NCBI GenBank assembly: GCA_016791475.1
Contig: JAEUWI010000008.1
Location: forward strand, 62,001-126,000
Length of the DNA stretch: 64,000 nucleotides
Direction: 5' to 3'
Source of the DNA: Candidatus Hydrogenedentota bacterium
GTDB taxonomy: Bacteria > Hydrogenedentota > Hydrogenedentia > Hydrogenedentales > JAEUWI01
Positions 17,381-26,482 of this stretch are shown here, piece after piece. The notes under the pieces are model-generated. The model did no database searches. It had not been told where the DNA came from and saw only the letters and a program-made list of their open reading frames with translations. The position numbers and the translations under genes were made by a program. Numbering within the stretch: position 1 is the stretch's first letter; each line of letters opens with the position of its first letter.

Positions 17381-18049
17381 ATGCCCATCAACCAGCCCTA
17401 CGACCCGCGCTACAAAGCCAAGATCTTTGTCCCCAAGCTGACCGAGGAGGAGCGCCGAGCCCGCGCCACGCCGTTGGAGAATCTCCGGAGCCTGCGATTC
17501 CGGGCCGAGACGCCCGCCGCGCCGGTGGACGTTCCCGTCCCGGCGGAATCCGTGGCCCAGGCGCCCGCGACGCGGGAGAACGCCGCCCCTGAGGCGGTGC
17601 CCGTGCTGGCGCCGGCGTCCGCGTCGGATTGCCGCCCGACCGCCCTGGAGGTCCTCCTCGCCGAGTTCCCAGAAATCTTCGCGCCCCAGGGTAAGCAGCA
17701 CCTTTCGGAAGCACACGCGGACGACGAACGCCCCCTCAGCGCCGGGCACATGGGTCACGACGCCCCGTGGGGTCACCCTCGCCACAGCAGGGCCTATGTC
17801 AGGTCGCGATACACCGCCCTGCGCCCTTGCGAGACCGGTAGGCGTTCCGTTCCCGTGCCCGTACACATGGATGTGGGAAAGGAAGTTGAAGGTACCCCGT
17901 ACATCCTTCGCAACCAGGCCTATCTCACGCCTGGGCGCGGCTCAATAGTTGACCTGATGAGGCGTGCTTATTCGGCCCGAAGGGCCAGCGCAGCTTTCAG
18001 CCCTGGGCAACGCCCAGGGAAAAGTAGCCAGCTCTCGTTCTCGCCCTGA
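17381..18049 (+). CDS. hypothetical protein, doubtful, runs into a REP-like element
   Basis: A GGAG sequence precedes the ATG. The first 100 residues (basic N-terminus, then Ala/Pro-rich VDVPVPAESVAQAP linker, then ALEVLLAEFPEIFAP) have coding-like codon use. After about 17700 the composition changes, and the last 27 codons lie in the palindromic repeat at 17970-18065. The 3' part is probably not native: either a frameshifted gene or a fortuitous frame. No family is recognised. Confidence 0.35.
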   Translation: MPINQPYDPRYKAKIFVPKLTEEERRARATPLENLRSLRFRAETPAAPVDVPVPAESVAQAPATRENAAPEAVPVLAPASASDCRPTALEVLLAEFPEIFAPQGKQHLSEAHADDERPLSAGHMGHDAPWGHPRHSRAYVRSRYTALRPCETGRRSVPVPVHMDVGKEVEGTPYILRNQAYLTPGRGSIVDLMRRAYSARRASAAFSPGQRPGKSSQLSFSP

Positions 18050-18186
18050 AAGGGCAGTGCAGTTACTTGGCGCCGCAGACCTTCCATCGGGAACTGCCTT
18101 GCCCTTTCAGGGCGAATAAATGGGATGATCTCATATCCCCAGGCGTTGCCTGGGGCTGGAAACTGCGCTGGCCCTTCGGGCCGAAT
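17970..18186. repeat. inverted pair of REP-like elements, three hairpins each
   Basis: The left arm (17970-18065) carries GGCCCGAAGGGCC (17974), CCCTGGGCAACGCCCAGGG (18001) and GCCCTGAAAGGGC (18043). The right arm (18094-18186) carries the same three hairpins in reverse order on the other strand. The middle hairpin differs at two stem positions with both partners changed (CCCCAGGCAACGCCTGGGG on the opposite strand), so pairing is kept. It lies between a doubtful gene and the 3' end of the FHA-sigma54 activator gene. Confidence 0.85.
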
Positions 18187-18234
18187 GACGATACCAATCG
18201 ACTTCCTGCGCAACCGCCGAACGCTTCGAACCCC

Positions 18235-20109
18235 CTACCCCCCGATCCCATACTCCGCGATCTTGTTGTGTAGCGTGTTCCGGTGCACGCCGAGCACTCG
18301 GGCCGCCGCGCTGACGTTGAACCCGCAGGCTTCGAGGACTTTCACGATGTGCTTGCGCTCGACTTCGGCGAGGGGCAGCAGTGCGTTGCCGTGGGGGTGG
18401 TCGAGGTCGTCGTTGGGCTGGGCGGCGTGGTTGAGGAAGGCCAGGTCGTGGGGGGTGATGTGTTCGCCTTTGGCGAGGGCCGTGGCCCGCTCGATGGCGT
18501 TGCGGAGTTCCCGGACGTTGCCGGGCCAGGGCGCTTTTTCGAGGCGTTCCATGGCTTCGGGGCTGATGCCGAGGCGGGTCTGCTTGTTGCGCGTGGTGTA
18601 GTCGTGGAAGAAGTGCTGGGCGAGGAGGGGGATATCGCTGGGGCGCTGGCGGAGGGGCGGCAGCTCGATTTCGACGGCGCAGATGCGGTGGTAGAGGTCG
18701 CGGCGGAAGCGTCCGTCGTGGATGGCGCGTTTGAGGTCGCGGTTGGTGGCGGCGATGACGCGGACGTCGGCGTGGGACTCGCGCTCGGCACCGACGGGGT
18801 GAAAGACGCCCCGTTCGAGGACGCGGAGGAGGCGGGCCTGGTTTTCCAGGGAGAGTTCACCGATTTCATCGAGAAAGAGCGTGCCCTGGTGGGCCAGGGG
18901 GAATCGGCCGAGGCGTTTCTTGTCGGCGGAGGTGAAGGCGCCTTTTTCGTGGCCGAACATCTCGCTCTCGAAGAGGTGATCGGGGATGGCCGCGCAGTTG
19001 ACCGAGATAAGGGGTCCGGCGGCGCGGGGGGAGCCCTCGTGGAGCATTTGAGCGGCCAGCTCTTTGCCCGTGCCGGTCTCGCCGGTGATGAGGACATTCA
19101 GCGGCGTGCGGGCCATGTCGCGGATGAGGCCCCGGGCCTCTTTGATGGCGCGGCTTTTGCCCAGCAGCGGCCAGCCCCCGGCGGGGCTTTCATCCAGCGC
19201 GGCGACCTCGTCCTTCAGCGCGTCCACGTGGCCGAGGGTCTTGTAGTAGGGCGCGGCAATCTGTGCGACGGACAAGAAAAGGTGGAGGTCGCTTTCGTCG
19301 TAGGGGCGCTGTCGCGCGGCGCTGCGGACGATGAACGCGCCGATGGCTTCCCCGCCGATGCAGAGGGGCGCGGCCATGATGAGGTCCAGGCGCCGGGCCC
19401 CCTGCTCTTTGGTGCGGATGGGCGTGAGAAAAGCCTTCCTGTCACCCAGGACTTTATCCAGGGCGGAGAGGAAGCACCCGTCGCGGTCGATATGCTCCGG
19501 GTGCCAGTGGATGGGGCCCTGGGGGGCGGCATCCGGGTTGGCGGCCTTGGGCGGCGCATCGCGCAAGGCGATTCCCGTGCTGTCGGGACTCAGGGCCTGT
19601 GCGATGGCCGCCAGGCAGTGCTCGTGGAGTTCGGCGCGGCGGGTGCACTGGCTCAGGGCGCGACCAAGTTTGAAGAGTTCCACCAGACCCGCGAGGGACT
19701 GGGGCTTACCCTCCAGCAGGGTGGCGGAGAGGTCTTCGCGGTTAAACTCCACGGCGTGATCGAAAAGGCTCAGGGTGACATCGCCCAGCTCGCTGCCGGC
19801 GGGCGGCCGGGCCGGCGCCTTGCCCCGAGTAACCATGAAGACGGCGTTGCCCAGGGTGATGGTGTCTCCAGGACCGACGACACCCTTCTCCACGGCTTCG
19901 CCGTTGATGAGCGTCAGGTGGCTGCTGCCCAGATCCTCCACGTGGACGGCGTCGTCGCGCTGGTAGACCCGGCAGTGGCGTCGCGAGACGACGGGATCGC
20001 TGATGACGATATCGCAGCCCAGACCCCGCCCGATAACCAGGGGTTCGGGCGCGATCGCCCAGTGGACACCTCGATGCACCCCAGACTTCGCTGTCAGAAT
20101 CCAACCCAT
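18235..20109 (-). CDS. FHA-GAF sigma-54-dependent transcriptional activator
   Basis: About 624 residues. An FHA domain at about 10-95 ([20 protein letters not shown]) binds phosphothreonine, replacing the usual receiver. A GAF-like region follows (~150-330), then the AAA+ domain with Walker A GETGTGKE, the sigma-54-contacting GAFTSA loop and [13 protein letters not shown] Fis-type HTH ends the protein ([20 protein letters not shown]). The ATG at 20109 is preceded by GAGGAAGAG; the open frame above it is non-family. It should activate sigma-54 promoters in response to Ser/Thr phosphorylation; no kinase gene or target is evident nearby. Confidence 0.92.
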   Translation of the reverse strand: MGWILTAKSGVHRGVHWAIAPEPLVIGRGLGCDIVISDPVVSRRHCRVYQRDDAVHVEDLGSSHLTLINGEAVEKGVVGPGDTITLGNAVFMVTRGKAPARPPAGSELGDVTLSLFDHAVEFNREDLSATLLEGKPQSLAGLVELFKLGRALSQCTRRAELHEHCLAAIAQALSPDSTGIALRDAPPKAANPDAAPQGPIHWHPEHIDRDGCFLSALDKVLGDRKAFLTPIRTKEQGARRLDLIMAAPLCIGGEAIGAFIVRSAARQRPYDESDLHLFLSVAQIAAPYYKTLGHVDALKDEVAALDESPAGGWPLLGKSRAIKEARGLIRDMARTPLNVLITGETGTGKELAAQMLHEGSPRAAGPLISVNCAAIPDHLFESEMFGHEKGAFTSADKKRLGRFPLAHQGTLFLDEIGELSLENQARLLRVLERGVFHPVGAERESHADVRVIAATNRDLKRAIHDGRFRRDLYHRICAVEIELPPLRQRPSDIPLLAQHFFHDYTTRNKQTRLGISPEAMERLEKAPWPGNVRELRNAIERATALAKGEHITPHDLAFLNHAAQPNDDLDHPHGNALLPLAEVERKHIVKVLEACGFNVSAAARVLGVHRNTLHNKIAEYGIGG

Positions 20110-20437
20110 GGTCTCTTCCTCACCTTGAAACCCGCGCGCCGCGCGCCCCTGTCCATGAAACTCCCGAGGTCGTCCCCCGGACGGGTAGGACACCCTTGGA
20201 CACGGCGTGAAATTCCGCGTGTGCTGCCGAAAAGGCCCCACTGTTGCGCTGAAACAACTACCGGATTCTAAGTATTACCATTTTTAGCGTGTTATGCAAC
20301 TTTATACTACAGGACATCAACGCCATGCGTGCCGCCACCGCGTCCGACGGGTGAATATTCCACCATTCCCCGTTGTAGTGCCGCCAGCGCTATACTGGGG
20401 TTCGGTTTGAAGTTCCCCTTAACCTGAAGGTACGTGG
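20110..20437. other. divergent intergenic region, no gene seen
   Basis: 328 bp between the FHA activator (minus) and a small membrane-protein gene (plus). An AT-rich patch at about 20265-20320 is the likely promoter zone. No sigma-54 -24/-12 element was found. Confidence 0.4.
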
Positions 20438-20836
20438 ATGGATACGAAACAATCGCAGCAGGAATACGGCGGAGGCTCTTTTCTGCACCCGGCCACAGGC
20501 GGGCTGATCCTGGGGCTGGACTGGCTGCTTTTCTCCGGGGCCGTGGTGTCCGGTGCGGTGGCGTTGCCGATTGCGGTGGTGCTGGGCTTCACCGTGGGCG
20601 GCCTGGGCACCTGCCTGATTCAGCGCCACTGGGCGCGGGAGCGCTGGAGCCGCGCGCTTTTCAAGGGCCTGCTGGGCGGTATTGTGGTGGGCCTGCCCTT
20701 CCCCATCTGCGGCACCCTTGTGGGCGGCGCGGTGCTGGCCTCCTCCGGGCTGGATCAGATTCGCGATCGCGCGGCCCGCGCCCTCGCGGACAAGGCCGGG
20801 CAGCCTGGCCCCGCGCGAAACATCGAAGGGAAGTGA
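20438..20836 (+). CDS. small membrane protein of unknown function
   Basis: 132 residues with a polar N-terminus and hydrophobic Gly-rich segments at about 23-58 (GLILGLDWLLFSGAVVSGAV, then ALPIAVVLGF) and 76-100 (FKGLLGGIVVGLPFPICGTL), so probably three membrane helices. The charged C-terminus is likely cytoplasmic. The family is not recognised with confidence. It converges with the cupin gene, 8 nt between stops. Confidence 0.75.
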   Translation: MDTKQSQQEYGGGSFLHPATGGLILGLDWLLFSGAVVSGAVALPIAVVLGFTVGGLGTCLIQRHWARERWSRALFKGLLGGIVVGLPFPICGTLVGGAVLASSGLDQIRDRAARALADKAGQPGPARNIEGK

Positions 20837-20844
20837 AACGTCGG

Positions 20845-21213
20845 CTATTCGCCGTCGCGGTGAACGGTGTCGGGCGAGAAAGCGGGAATGCACACGGCGA
20901 TATACTCGGCGCCCTCCGCGCCGGGGGTGCTGTATTGTATCCACTCGCCCTTGTAGGTGATGATGGCCTCGCCCGCGGAGACCACGGCGGTCTCGCCGGA
21001 TTCGTCGGTGACGTGGAGCTGGCCATGGAGGACTACGGTATACTCCGCGAACTCCGGTCGCTGCCCCGGCTCCACCCAGCCGGAAGGGCTCTTCATGTGG
21101 GCGATGCTGAGGTGCTCGGTGCCGGTGTTGGCCAGCCCCACATACTCGCGGATGATCTTGGGCTTGTTGCCCGCCGCCTCGCTGATGGAAGGAAAGGGGA
21201 TATACTTGGGCAT
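20845..21213 (-). CDS. cupin-domain protein
   Basis: 122 residues forming one cupin barrel. Strands around EFAEYTVVLHGQLHVTDESG and AGEAIITYKGEWIQYSTPG match the two conserved cupin motifs, although the metal-binding His residues of motif 1 are mostly replaced. It may bind a small ligand or act as an isomerase- or dioxygenase-like protein; the substrate cannot be told. It stands alone, divergent from a GNAT gene. Confidence 0.8.
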   Translation of the reverse strand: MPKYIPFPSISEAAGNKPKIIREYVGLANTGTEHLSIAHMKSPSGWVEPGQRPEFAEYTVVLHGQLHVTDESGETAVVSAGEAIITYKGEWIQYSTPGAEGAEYIAVCIPAFSPDTVHRDGE

Positions 21214-21348
21214 GGCGCTCGCTCCAATTCACATAACGGGAATCCGCCCGCCTACGGCGGATGCATTCCACAACTATAGAACAAGACCCGCGACGATGCA
21301 ATCTGGTTGCCAAGTCTCGGGGGAAAGCTCCGTGCCGGTGAACGCGCC

Positions 21349-21972
21349 ATGACCGTGAGAATTCGCCCCGCCCGCCGCGAAGACGCGGCCCAGGCCGCAC
21401 CGCTTATCTTCAGCGCGGGACCAAGCGCCTTCAACTTTGTCTTTTCCCATCGCACACGCCTCGGAGCCGAGGGCTTCATCGCCCACGCTTTCAAGAGCGA
21501 GCGCGGCGAATTCAGTTGGCGCTACCATCGCGTGGCGGAGCTGGATGGCGAAGTCGTGGGCACGGCCGTCGGCTACACCGGGGCCATGGCGAAGGCTTTT
21601 CTCTGGCCCGCCGTGGGGCATATCTTTCACTGCTATGGCCTCATCGGGGCTGTCCGCGTCATCCGGCGCGGGCTGCAAATCGAGAAAATCATCGTGCCGC
21701 CGTCGCGCCAGGATATGTTCTATATCGGCAATGTCGCCGTGCTGCCCGCGCTGCGCGGCCGGGGCATTGGGCGGCGGATCATGGCGCACATGCACGCGGA
21801 AGGCCGTGACCTCGGCGCTACCCTGTGCGCGCTCGACGTTTCCGCGGAGAATCCCCGCGCTCAGGCGCTCTACACGCAACTGGGCTATCGCGTGGTGAAG
21901 GAGAATCCGAGCAGGCTGGTCAACGCGGCGGGCCGGGTGGCGGATCACCGGCGGATGGAGCTGGAATTGTGA
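21349..21972 (+). CDS. GNAT family N-acetyltransferase
   Basis: 207 residues from the ATG at 21349 (open from 21307). The acetyl-CoA-binding motif is visible as NVAVLPALRGRGIGRRIMAH (about 127-146), followed by the C-terminal ENPRAQALYTQLGYRVVKE motif. A short insert around GAMAKAFLWPAVGHIFHCYG is somewhat hydrophobic. The acceptor substrate is unknown. It is 29 nt from the end of the convergent monooxygenase gene. Confidence 0.88.
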   Translation: MTVRIRPARREDAAQAAPLIFSAGPSAFNFVFSHRTRLGAEGFIAHAFKSERGEFSWRYHRVAELDGEVVGTAVGYTGAMAKAFLWPAVGHIFHCYGLIGAVRVIRRGLQIEKIIVPPSRQDMFYIGNVAVLPALRGRGIGRRIMAHMHAEGRDLGATLCALDVSAENPRAQALYTQLGYRVVKENPSRLVNAAGRVADHRRMELEL

Positions 21973-22001
21973 ATAGAAATGTATGACTTGGCGCGCTTTG
22001 A

Positions 22002-22559
22002 CTATTTCATCGAAATGGGCGACGCGTCGCCCGCCCTCAGCCATGGGGCGAAGGCTCTCGTCAACACGGGCATCACGCCCCAGGCCAGCGTCAACACCAC
22101 GAAGCCGGTGATCACGGCGGTGGTGGCGACCACGGGCAAGGCGTGGAGCGGTGGGCGTAAAATCGCGGACCACACCACCACCGAGGGAAACACCCCCATC
22201 CATGTGAGCAGCGCCATTTTCCATCGCGGCGGTGCGCCAATGGCCCCCCGCTGAAAGAAGGCTTCGAGTCCGTGCAATTCTCGCTTGCTGCAGCCGCTCT
22301 CGACCAGGGGCGCGACTTCTTCTTCCCACGCCGCGAAGAGGTCGGAAGCGTAGAACGCGTCGCGCGCCTCGCGGCTTTCGAAGGAGCGCAGGATGCCGTA
22401 TTCGCGGCTGTCCGCGCCGGGCGCCGGCCGCAGCAGGTGTACCCCGGTGACACCGTGTACGCCGATGGAACGCTCGATGAAGGCATACATGGCCTTCTCA
22501 AACGCCGCTTCCTTTCCGGGTTGTACCAATCGGGTAATGGCTACGTGAACCGGCTCCAT
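22002..22559 (-). CDS. antibiotic biosynthesis monooxygenase (ABM) domain protein with C-terminal membrane helices
   Basis: 185 residues. An ABM ferredoxin-like fold covers about 1-95 (VHVAITRLVQPGKEAAFEKA, then YGILRSFESREARDAFYAS). Two membrane helices follow (LLTWMGVFPSVVVWSAIL and VVATTAVITGFVVLTLAWGV). This is a known arrangement for membrane-anchored ABM proteins whose substrate is unknown. The ATG at 22559 has AGGAG upstream. It follows the amide-hydrolase gene by 28 nt on the same strand, suggesting co-transcription. Confidence 0.85.
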   Translation of the reverse strand: MEPVHVAITRLVQPGKEAAFEKAMYAFIERSIGVHGVTGVHLLRPAPGADSREYGILRSFESREARDAFYASDLFAAWEEEVAPLVESGCSKRELHGLEAFFQRGAIGAPPRWKMALLTWMGVFPSVVVWSAILRPPLHALPVVATTAVITGFVVLTLAWGVMPVLTRAFAPWLRAGDASPISMK

Positions 22560-22587
22560 TGCGCACTCCTGGGGTCTGCGTTGCGTT

Positions 22588-23712
22588 TTACTCGGACAAG
22601 TCACCGGACAGCCGCACACCCTTGTGATCGCCGTTCCGATACATGACAAACCCGTCCACCGCGCCCGCTGCCGACCGCGTAAAGGTGATCTGGCCGCCCT
22701 CCACAATCCGGAAAGTCGTTTCACTTTCGGGGAAAAGGTGGGCTGACTTGCCCGTGCCGGGATTCAGCAGCAGCCCCGCTTCCCCGCGCTCGATGGTGAT
22801 GATGGTCTTGCCGTCCAGCACCGAATAGCGCCCCAGGAAGGGCGTCAGCGCTTCGTCGGACATTTGGATGCGGGTGTCATAGACTCGGGGCGTGGCGCTG
22901 GTGATGCTTTTCAGCTTCGGGCTGTGCTGGAAAAGATCTTTCAGCGCATTCCGATGCTCACCCTTTGCGAGTTCTTCGGCGAGATCGAGGGTAATCATCT
23001 CGTCGTAGTTCGCGAGATTGAATACGTGCACCTTGCGCGCTTTCAGATCGAAGATGTTGGAATAGCTCGTGAAGGCTTTGGGGCCGCGCTGGTGGATGGT
23101 GTCCAGGGCCTTCTTTGCCACGTCCACGGGCGCGCCCGGCTCACCGCGCAGCACGCGCTCCGCGAGCACGAATCGCTCGCAACGAAAACCCGAGGCCGCC
23201 AGGCGGGTGTTGGTGATGAGCTGATGGTCGCCCTCGCGCAGCACGATGTTCAGGCCCGACTCCGGGAGCCACGTGACCACGATGGACGCCCCCGATGCAT
23301 CGGCCAGCATGAAGTGTCCGCCGGCGAGGTGCCTGCAGTTGTACTCCTCGAAAAGGGTTGCGGCCTCATCCACCGTAGCGCAGGTGTCCATAATGAGTTC
23401 GAGGAGGTTCTTCGTATCTTTCTTTGCCGGGTCGGGCGCCCAGGGCACCTCGGCGGTCACGGCGGCATCGAAACAGAGGCCTTTTTCATTCATGCCGCCC
23501 TGGGCGAAACGATCCTTGAAACCGAAATTGACCCGCCCCAGCCGCCCCTCCGCCGCGGGGACAAACCAGACATAGCCCGGTTCGACGTAGTCCTCGTTAT
23601 TGCCCATGAGCACCATGCCGTCGCGGACGAGGGTGAACATGGAACAGGCGTGGGATTGGGTGCCCGAAACAACGGCAACCATCACGAGCAGTAAAACCAA
23701 GAGTATTCTCAC
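22588..23712 (-). CDS. secreted Ntn-type linear amide hydrolase (C45 / choloylglycine hydrolase-like)
   Basis: About 374 residues. An N-terminal signal peptide (VRILLVLLLVMVAVVSG) leads to SHACSMFTLVRDG, where the Cys would be the N-terminal nucleophile after processing. MGNNEDY, and NTRLAASGFRCERF further on, fit the linear amide C-N hydrolase fold. The C-terminal 90 residues form a separate beta domain (LTPFLGRYSVLDGKTIITIE). The GTG at 23712 with GAGG upstream is chosen because it starts at the signal peptide. It probably hydrolyses an amide or acyl-amino compound outside the cytoplasm. The ABM gene follows. Confidence 0.8.
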   Translation of the reverse strand: MRILLVLLLVMVAVVSGTQSHACSMFTLVRDGMVLMGNNEDYVEPGYVWFVPAAEGRLGRVNFGFKDRFAQGGMNEKGLCFDAAVTAEVPWAPDPAKKDTKNLLELIMDTCATVDEAATLFEEYNCRHLAGGHFMLADASGASIVVTWLPESGLNIVLREGDHQLITNTRLAASGFRCERFVLAERVLRGEPGAPVDVAKKALDTIHQRGPKAFTSYSNIFDLKARKVHVFNLANYDEMITLDLAEELAKGEHRNALKDLFQHSPKLKSITSATPRVYDTRIQMSDEALTPFLGRYSVLDGKTIITIERGEAGLLLNPGTGKSAHLFPESETTFRIVEGGQITFTRSAAGAVDGFVMYRNGDHKGVRLSGDLSE

Positions 23713-23806
23713 TGTGTAGTCCTCACAACTGGTCCAGCCCCTATGTATGCGAAAAGCAGAATGCCACGCAAAGGCGCGAAGACGCAAAGAATGCTATCGC
23801 ACACAT

Positions 23807-24205
23807 CTACCATACGCGCCCGCAATCCTGGCACTTGTGGCGCCGATAGAAAAGTGGGAGATACAGCCCGCAGGTCATAAACGTCAATAACAGAAGCCAG
23901 AAGAAGCGCATGGCGTTCTCCCCCACGTTTTTCGAGCCGCACATGGGGCACTGGGAGAGATTCTGTTGGTAGCGCGCTTGCTGCGTGGCGTCCAAGCCTT
24001 GAATGACGCTCGTCGCGGCGAGGGCATCGTCCTCGCGGACGGCCAGCTTCACGCCGCCAATCACCTGCGTGTAGAAGGGGTAGGTCGATGCGAAGTTTTC
24101 GTCGACAAGCCACGATTCAATACCCTCGGCGTCGAGTCGCACGCGGGCGAGGTGGGCCGCTGTGGCCTCCGGGTAGGTGCCGATGATGACTTGGCTGATA
24201 CTCAT
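23807..24205 (-). CDS. DUF2007-type protein with split zinc ribbon and membrane helix
   Basis: 132 residues. The N-terminal 70 residues match the DUF2007 putative signal-transducing fold (VIIGTYPEATAAHLARVRLD, then LVDEN). Two Cys pairs follow, CPMCGSK near 96 and CQDCGRVW at the C-terminus, separated by a hydrophobic segment (FFWLLLLTFMTCGLYLPLFY). The Cys pairs could bind zinc at the membrane face. The ATG at 24205 has GAGGG upstream; the longer open frame merely reads through the 9-nt array. Confidence 0.8.
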   Translation of the reverse strand: MSISQVIIGTYPEATAAHLARVRLDAEGIESWLVDENFASTYPFYTQVIGGVKLAVREDDALAATSVIQGLDATQQARYQQNLSQCPMCGSKNVGENAMRFFWLLLLTFMTCGLYLPLFYRRHKCQDCGRVW

Positions 24206-24313
24206 GTGGTTGCCCTCGTGGTGACCGATTTTCTGATGGAACTGCCGTGCTTCAGGGAGAGTGTAGCATTTTTTCCAGTTGATAGTTGATAGTTCAAAGT
24301 TGATGAGGGAGTG

Positions 24314-24419
24314 CTTATGGGTCTTATGGGTCTTATGGGTCTTATGGGTCTTATGGGTCTTATGGGTCTTATGGGTCTTATGGGTCTTATGGGTCGTATG
24401 GGTCGTATGGGTCTTATGG
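24314..24419. repeat. 9-nt tandem array, 11 full units of CTTATGGGT
   Basis: Units of CTTATGGGT repeat head to tail from 24314; two of the last units are CGTATGGGT. It lies in the upstream region of the DUF2007 gene, just past short AGTTGATAGTTGATAG repeats. On the opposite strand the unit is ATAAGACCC, which shares the pattern A(A/T)A(A/G)GAC with the other four arrays in the window. Confidence 0.95.
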
Positions 24420-24555
24420 AATCGTGGCACACCGGGCTCAAGATGTGTGGCACATCTTGATTACCATTCAGCGCGCCGATTCATTCGAGGTGGACTGTGA
24501 ACCTGCGTTCACTGCACAACCCTATCATCTGCATGCCAACGCGGAAGGTAATCGC

Positions 24556-24715
24556 GCGCCAACGTGGCTTAGGCTTCCAGCCTGAGACAGTGCCTGCATT
24601 GGTCAAGACACCGAGTCTTGTGTTTAGTGATCTCGGTACACCAACAGATTGAGGCGCACTTTGGTGGCTAGCGTAGACATTGTCTCAGGCTGGAAGCCTA
24701 AGCCACGTTGGCGCC
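24556..24715. repeat. MITE-like inverted-repeat element (family 1, copy 1)
   Basis: Arms of 37 nt (24556-24592 and 24679-24715) are inverse complements with a single mismatch; the core is GTGGCTTAGGCTTCCAGCCT. The 86-bp centre has no coding potential. A second copy with arms GTGGGTTAAGCTTCCAGCTT occurs at 30708-30865. The rest of the 714-bp gap (24206-24919) holds the 9-nt array and the leader of the next gene. Confidence 0.85.
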
Positions 24716-24919
24716 GCTCCTGGTGTCACGGTACCCGCGAGGGTCGCGGTAAGTCTCGCGATGTCGAGTGGCGCTGATTGTGGATACTATTGGCCCTGGG
24801 AGCTATTTCAATGCTCCGGGGCCCTTCCCCCCCAGAGTTGACCCGGCGCCCAGGCTTTCCCTATCGTTAGGCGTGTGTTGTACCCATTGCACCGTCCCCT
24901 CCCAATCAAGGAGTAATCC

Positions 24920-26482
24920 ATGCGCTATCTGTTGGCCGTCACTGTCGCCCTTGCCCTCGCTGGCTTGTGTCCCGCCGAGTTGCAGAATGTTGAGGTCGGA
25001 TCGGGCGTGACTGTCCGCAATGCGGGCAATTTCGACAACCCAAGCGTATCGATTTCACTCAACTTCCAACCCGGCCCCGATCGCGGCCAGGGCGTGGGTA
25101 CGCTCTTCGAGCTCAAGTTCGGAGAGAAAGGGATGATTCTCGGCGCGGGCTTCGACGATGCGCATTCGACGTACATGCGCGACAATAACCGTCAGTTGGT
25201 TTTTTTCTACAAATCCCCCGCGCCCGAAGCCACCGTCACGCCCCTGGGCAAACCTTTTGGATCGGATAACAACGCCGCGCGCCTCCAGGTGGATGGCGAC
25301 ACGCTGGTAGCGGTGGGGAATTACGGTCGACGCGCGCCCTACCTCACGCCGGACAGCAATGGCGGCTGGAAACCCATTGATGCCGAATGGGCCACGCAGG
25401 CGGAAACCTATGGCGGTGTGCAGTTTGTCAACAACGGTCGCCTGATCTTTGAGAACGAGCGCATCACGTACAACGGCGAGGCGATCTATACCTCCACCCT
25501 CGGCGCGGGGCGCTACTATTATGTGAACGGCCAGATGGTCGTCTGCCATGTGAAACCCGACATGCTCTACGTCGCGCCTTGGAAACCCGGTGAGACGATT
25601 GCCTTGGAAAACGCGAAGTCTTTCCCCATTGTCGGCAGCGTGTTCACCCTGGGCAACTACGACGGCGAGATACTCATCACCACGAACGTGGGCGAGTTCT
25701 ACAGCTATCGCGATGGCCAACTGACGACCCACCGCGTTACCGACGGCAAGAGCTGGCAGGGCTACAGCATGATCCGCTTCTACGACAAGGTGCTCATCGG
25801 CCAATACCCGACCGGTTCTCTCTTCCAATACGATAAAGAGGGCCTGAAACCTTTCGAACCGGCGATTCCCGTGCCCGAGGGCGTGTCGGCGAATGCGCGC
25901 GAGGCCCAGACGCTGGCCATTTATGGCGGCTATCTGTATGTCGGCGTGTGGCCCTGGGGCGAGTTGTGGCGCTTTGACCATGAGGCAGGAACCTGGACCT
26001 TCGTCACGCGGGTCTTCACCCAACCCGAATTGAGCATCGAAGATCAGGAGCCCTACGCTCGCGCGATGAAGGATAAGCCACCCGCGTACAACGCCTGGGG
26101 TCAGCGCATCGTCAGCCTGAGCAATTTTGACGATTCCATGTACATTGCCACGATGAACAAAGGCGGCACGCCCTGGATTCCGGAAGTCCAGGCGGTGATT
26201 CCGGAATCCGCCGTGGCGGAGTATGGCGTGGTGCACAAGCTCACCGCACCAGGGCAGGTGGCTGCGCCGTTCACGTGGAAGGAGAAGACTGAATTGACAT
26301 TCACCATGGCTGAAGGGAAGATGCTTATCTCCCAGGATGGCGTTGGCATCGGTAATGCGGAAATCAGTTCTACGCCCAATCTCAGCACGTTCAATCAGGA
26401 CAATCTAGCCCTCGCCAATGGCGTCTACGGGCCCTGCACAGGGACCGTGTCGCTGACTTCCTTTGCGGCGGTGGATCGATGA
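24920..26482 (+). CDS. secreted propeller-like protein of unknown function
   Basis: 520 residues with a cleavable signal peptide (RYLLAVTVALALAGLCPAEL). The mature part is made of repeated beta-strand blocks (such as SVFTLGNYDGEILITTNVGE and IYGGYLYVGVWPWGELWRFD), suggesting a beta-propeller. GGAG precedes the ATG. Its stop overlaps the start of the glycosidase gene (ATGA), so the two are translationally coupled. It may bind or sense a polysaccharide; the family is not recognised. Confidence 0.85.
   Translation: MRYLLAVTVALALAGLCPAELQNVEVGSGVTVRNAGNFDNPSVSISLNFQPGPDRGQGVGTLFELKFGEKGMILGAGFDDAHSTYMRDNNRQLVFFYKSPAPEATVTPLGKPFGSDNNAARLQVDGDTLVAVGNYGRRAPYLTPDSNGGWKPIDAEWATQAETYGGVQFVNNGRLIFENERITYNGEAIYTSTLGAGRYYYVNGQMVVCHVKPDMLYVAPWKPGETIALENAKSFPIVGSVFTLGNYDGEILITTNVGEFYSYRDGQLTTHRVTDGKSWQGYSMIRFYDKVLIGQYPTGSLFQYDKEGLKPFEPAIPVPEGVSANAREAQTLAIYGGYLYVGVWPWGELWRFDHEAGTWTFVTRVFTQPELSIEDQEPYARAMKDKPPAYNAWGQRIVSLSNFDDSMYIATMNKGGTPWIPEVQAVIPESAVAEYGVVHKLTAPGQVAAPFTWKEKTELTFTMAEGKMLISQDGVGIGNAEISSTPNLSTFNQDNLALANGVYGPCTGTVSLTSFAAVDR

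Noticed and set aside
18283-20271. 662-codon plus-strand open frame opposite the FHA-sigma54 activator
   Set aside because: It is the antisense of a gene with complete AAA+, FHA and Fis motifs; in GC-rich DNA antisense frames often stay open. Its translation shows no domain.
22002-23712. Plus-strand frames opposite the ABM and amide-hydrolase genes
   Set aside because: Shadows of genes with family motifs and proper starts.
24314-24419. Possible CRISPR array
   Set aside because: Units are 9 nt with no unique spacers and no cas genes nearby; it is a simple tandem array. The same applies to the arrays at 34522, 34678 and 53903.
24206-24430. Lys-Thr-His repeat extension of the DUF2007 protein
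   Set aside because: It only reads the 9-nt array; the ATG at 24205 has its own ribosome-binding site and begins the recognised domain.
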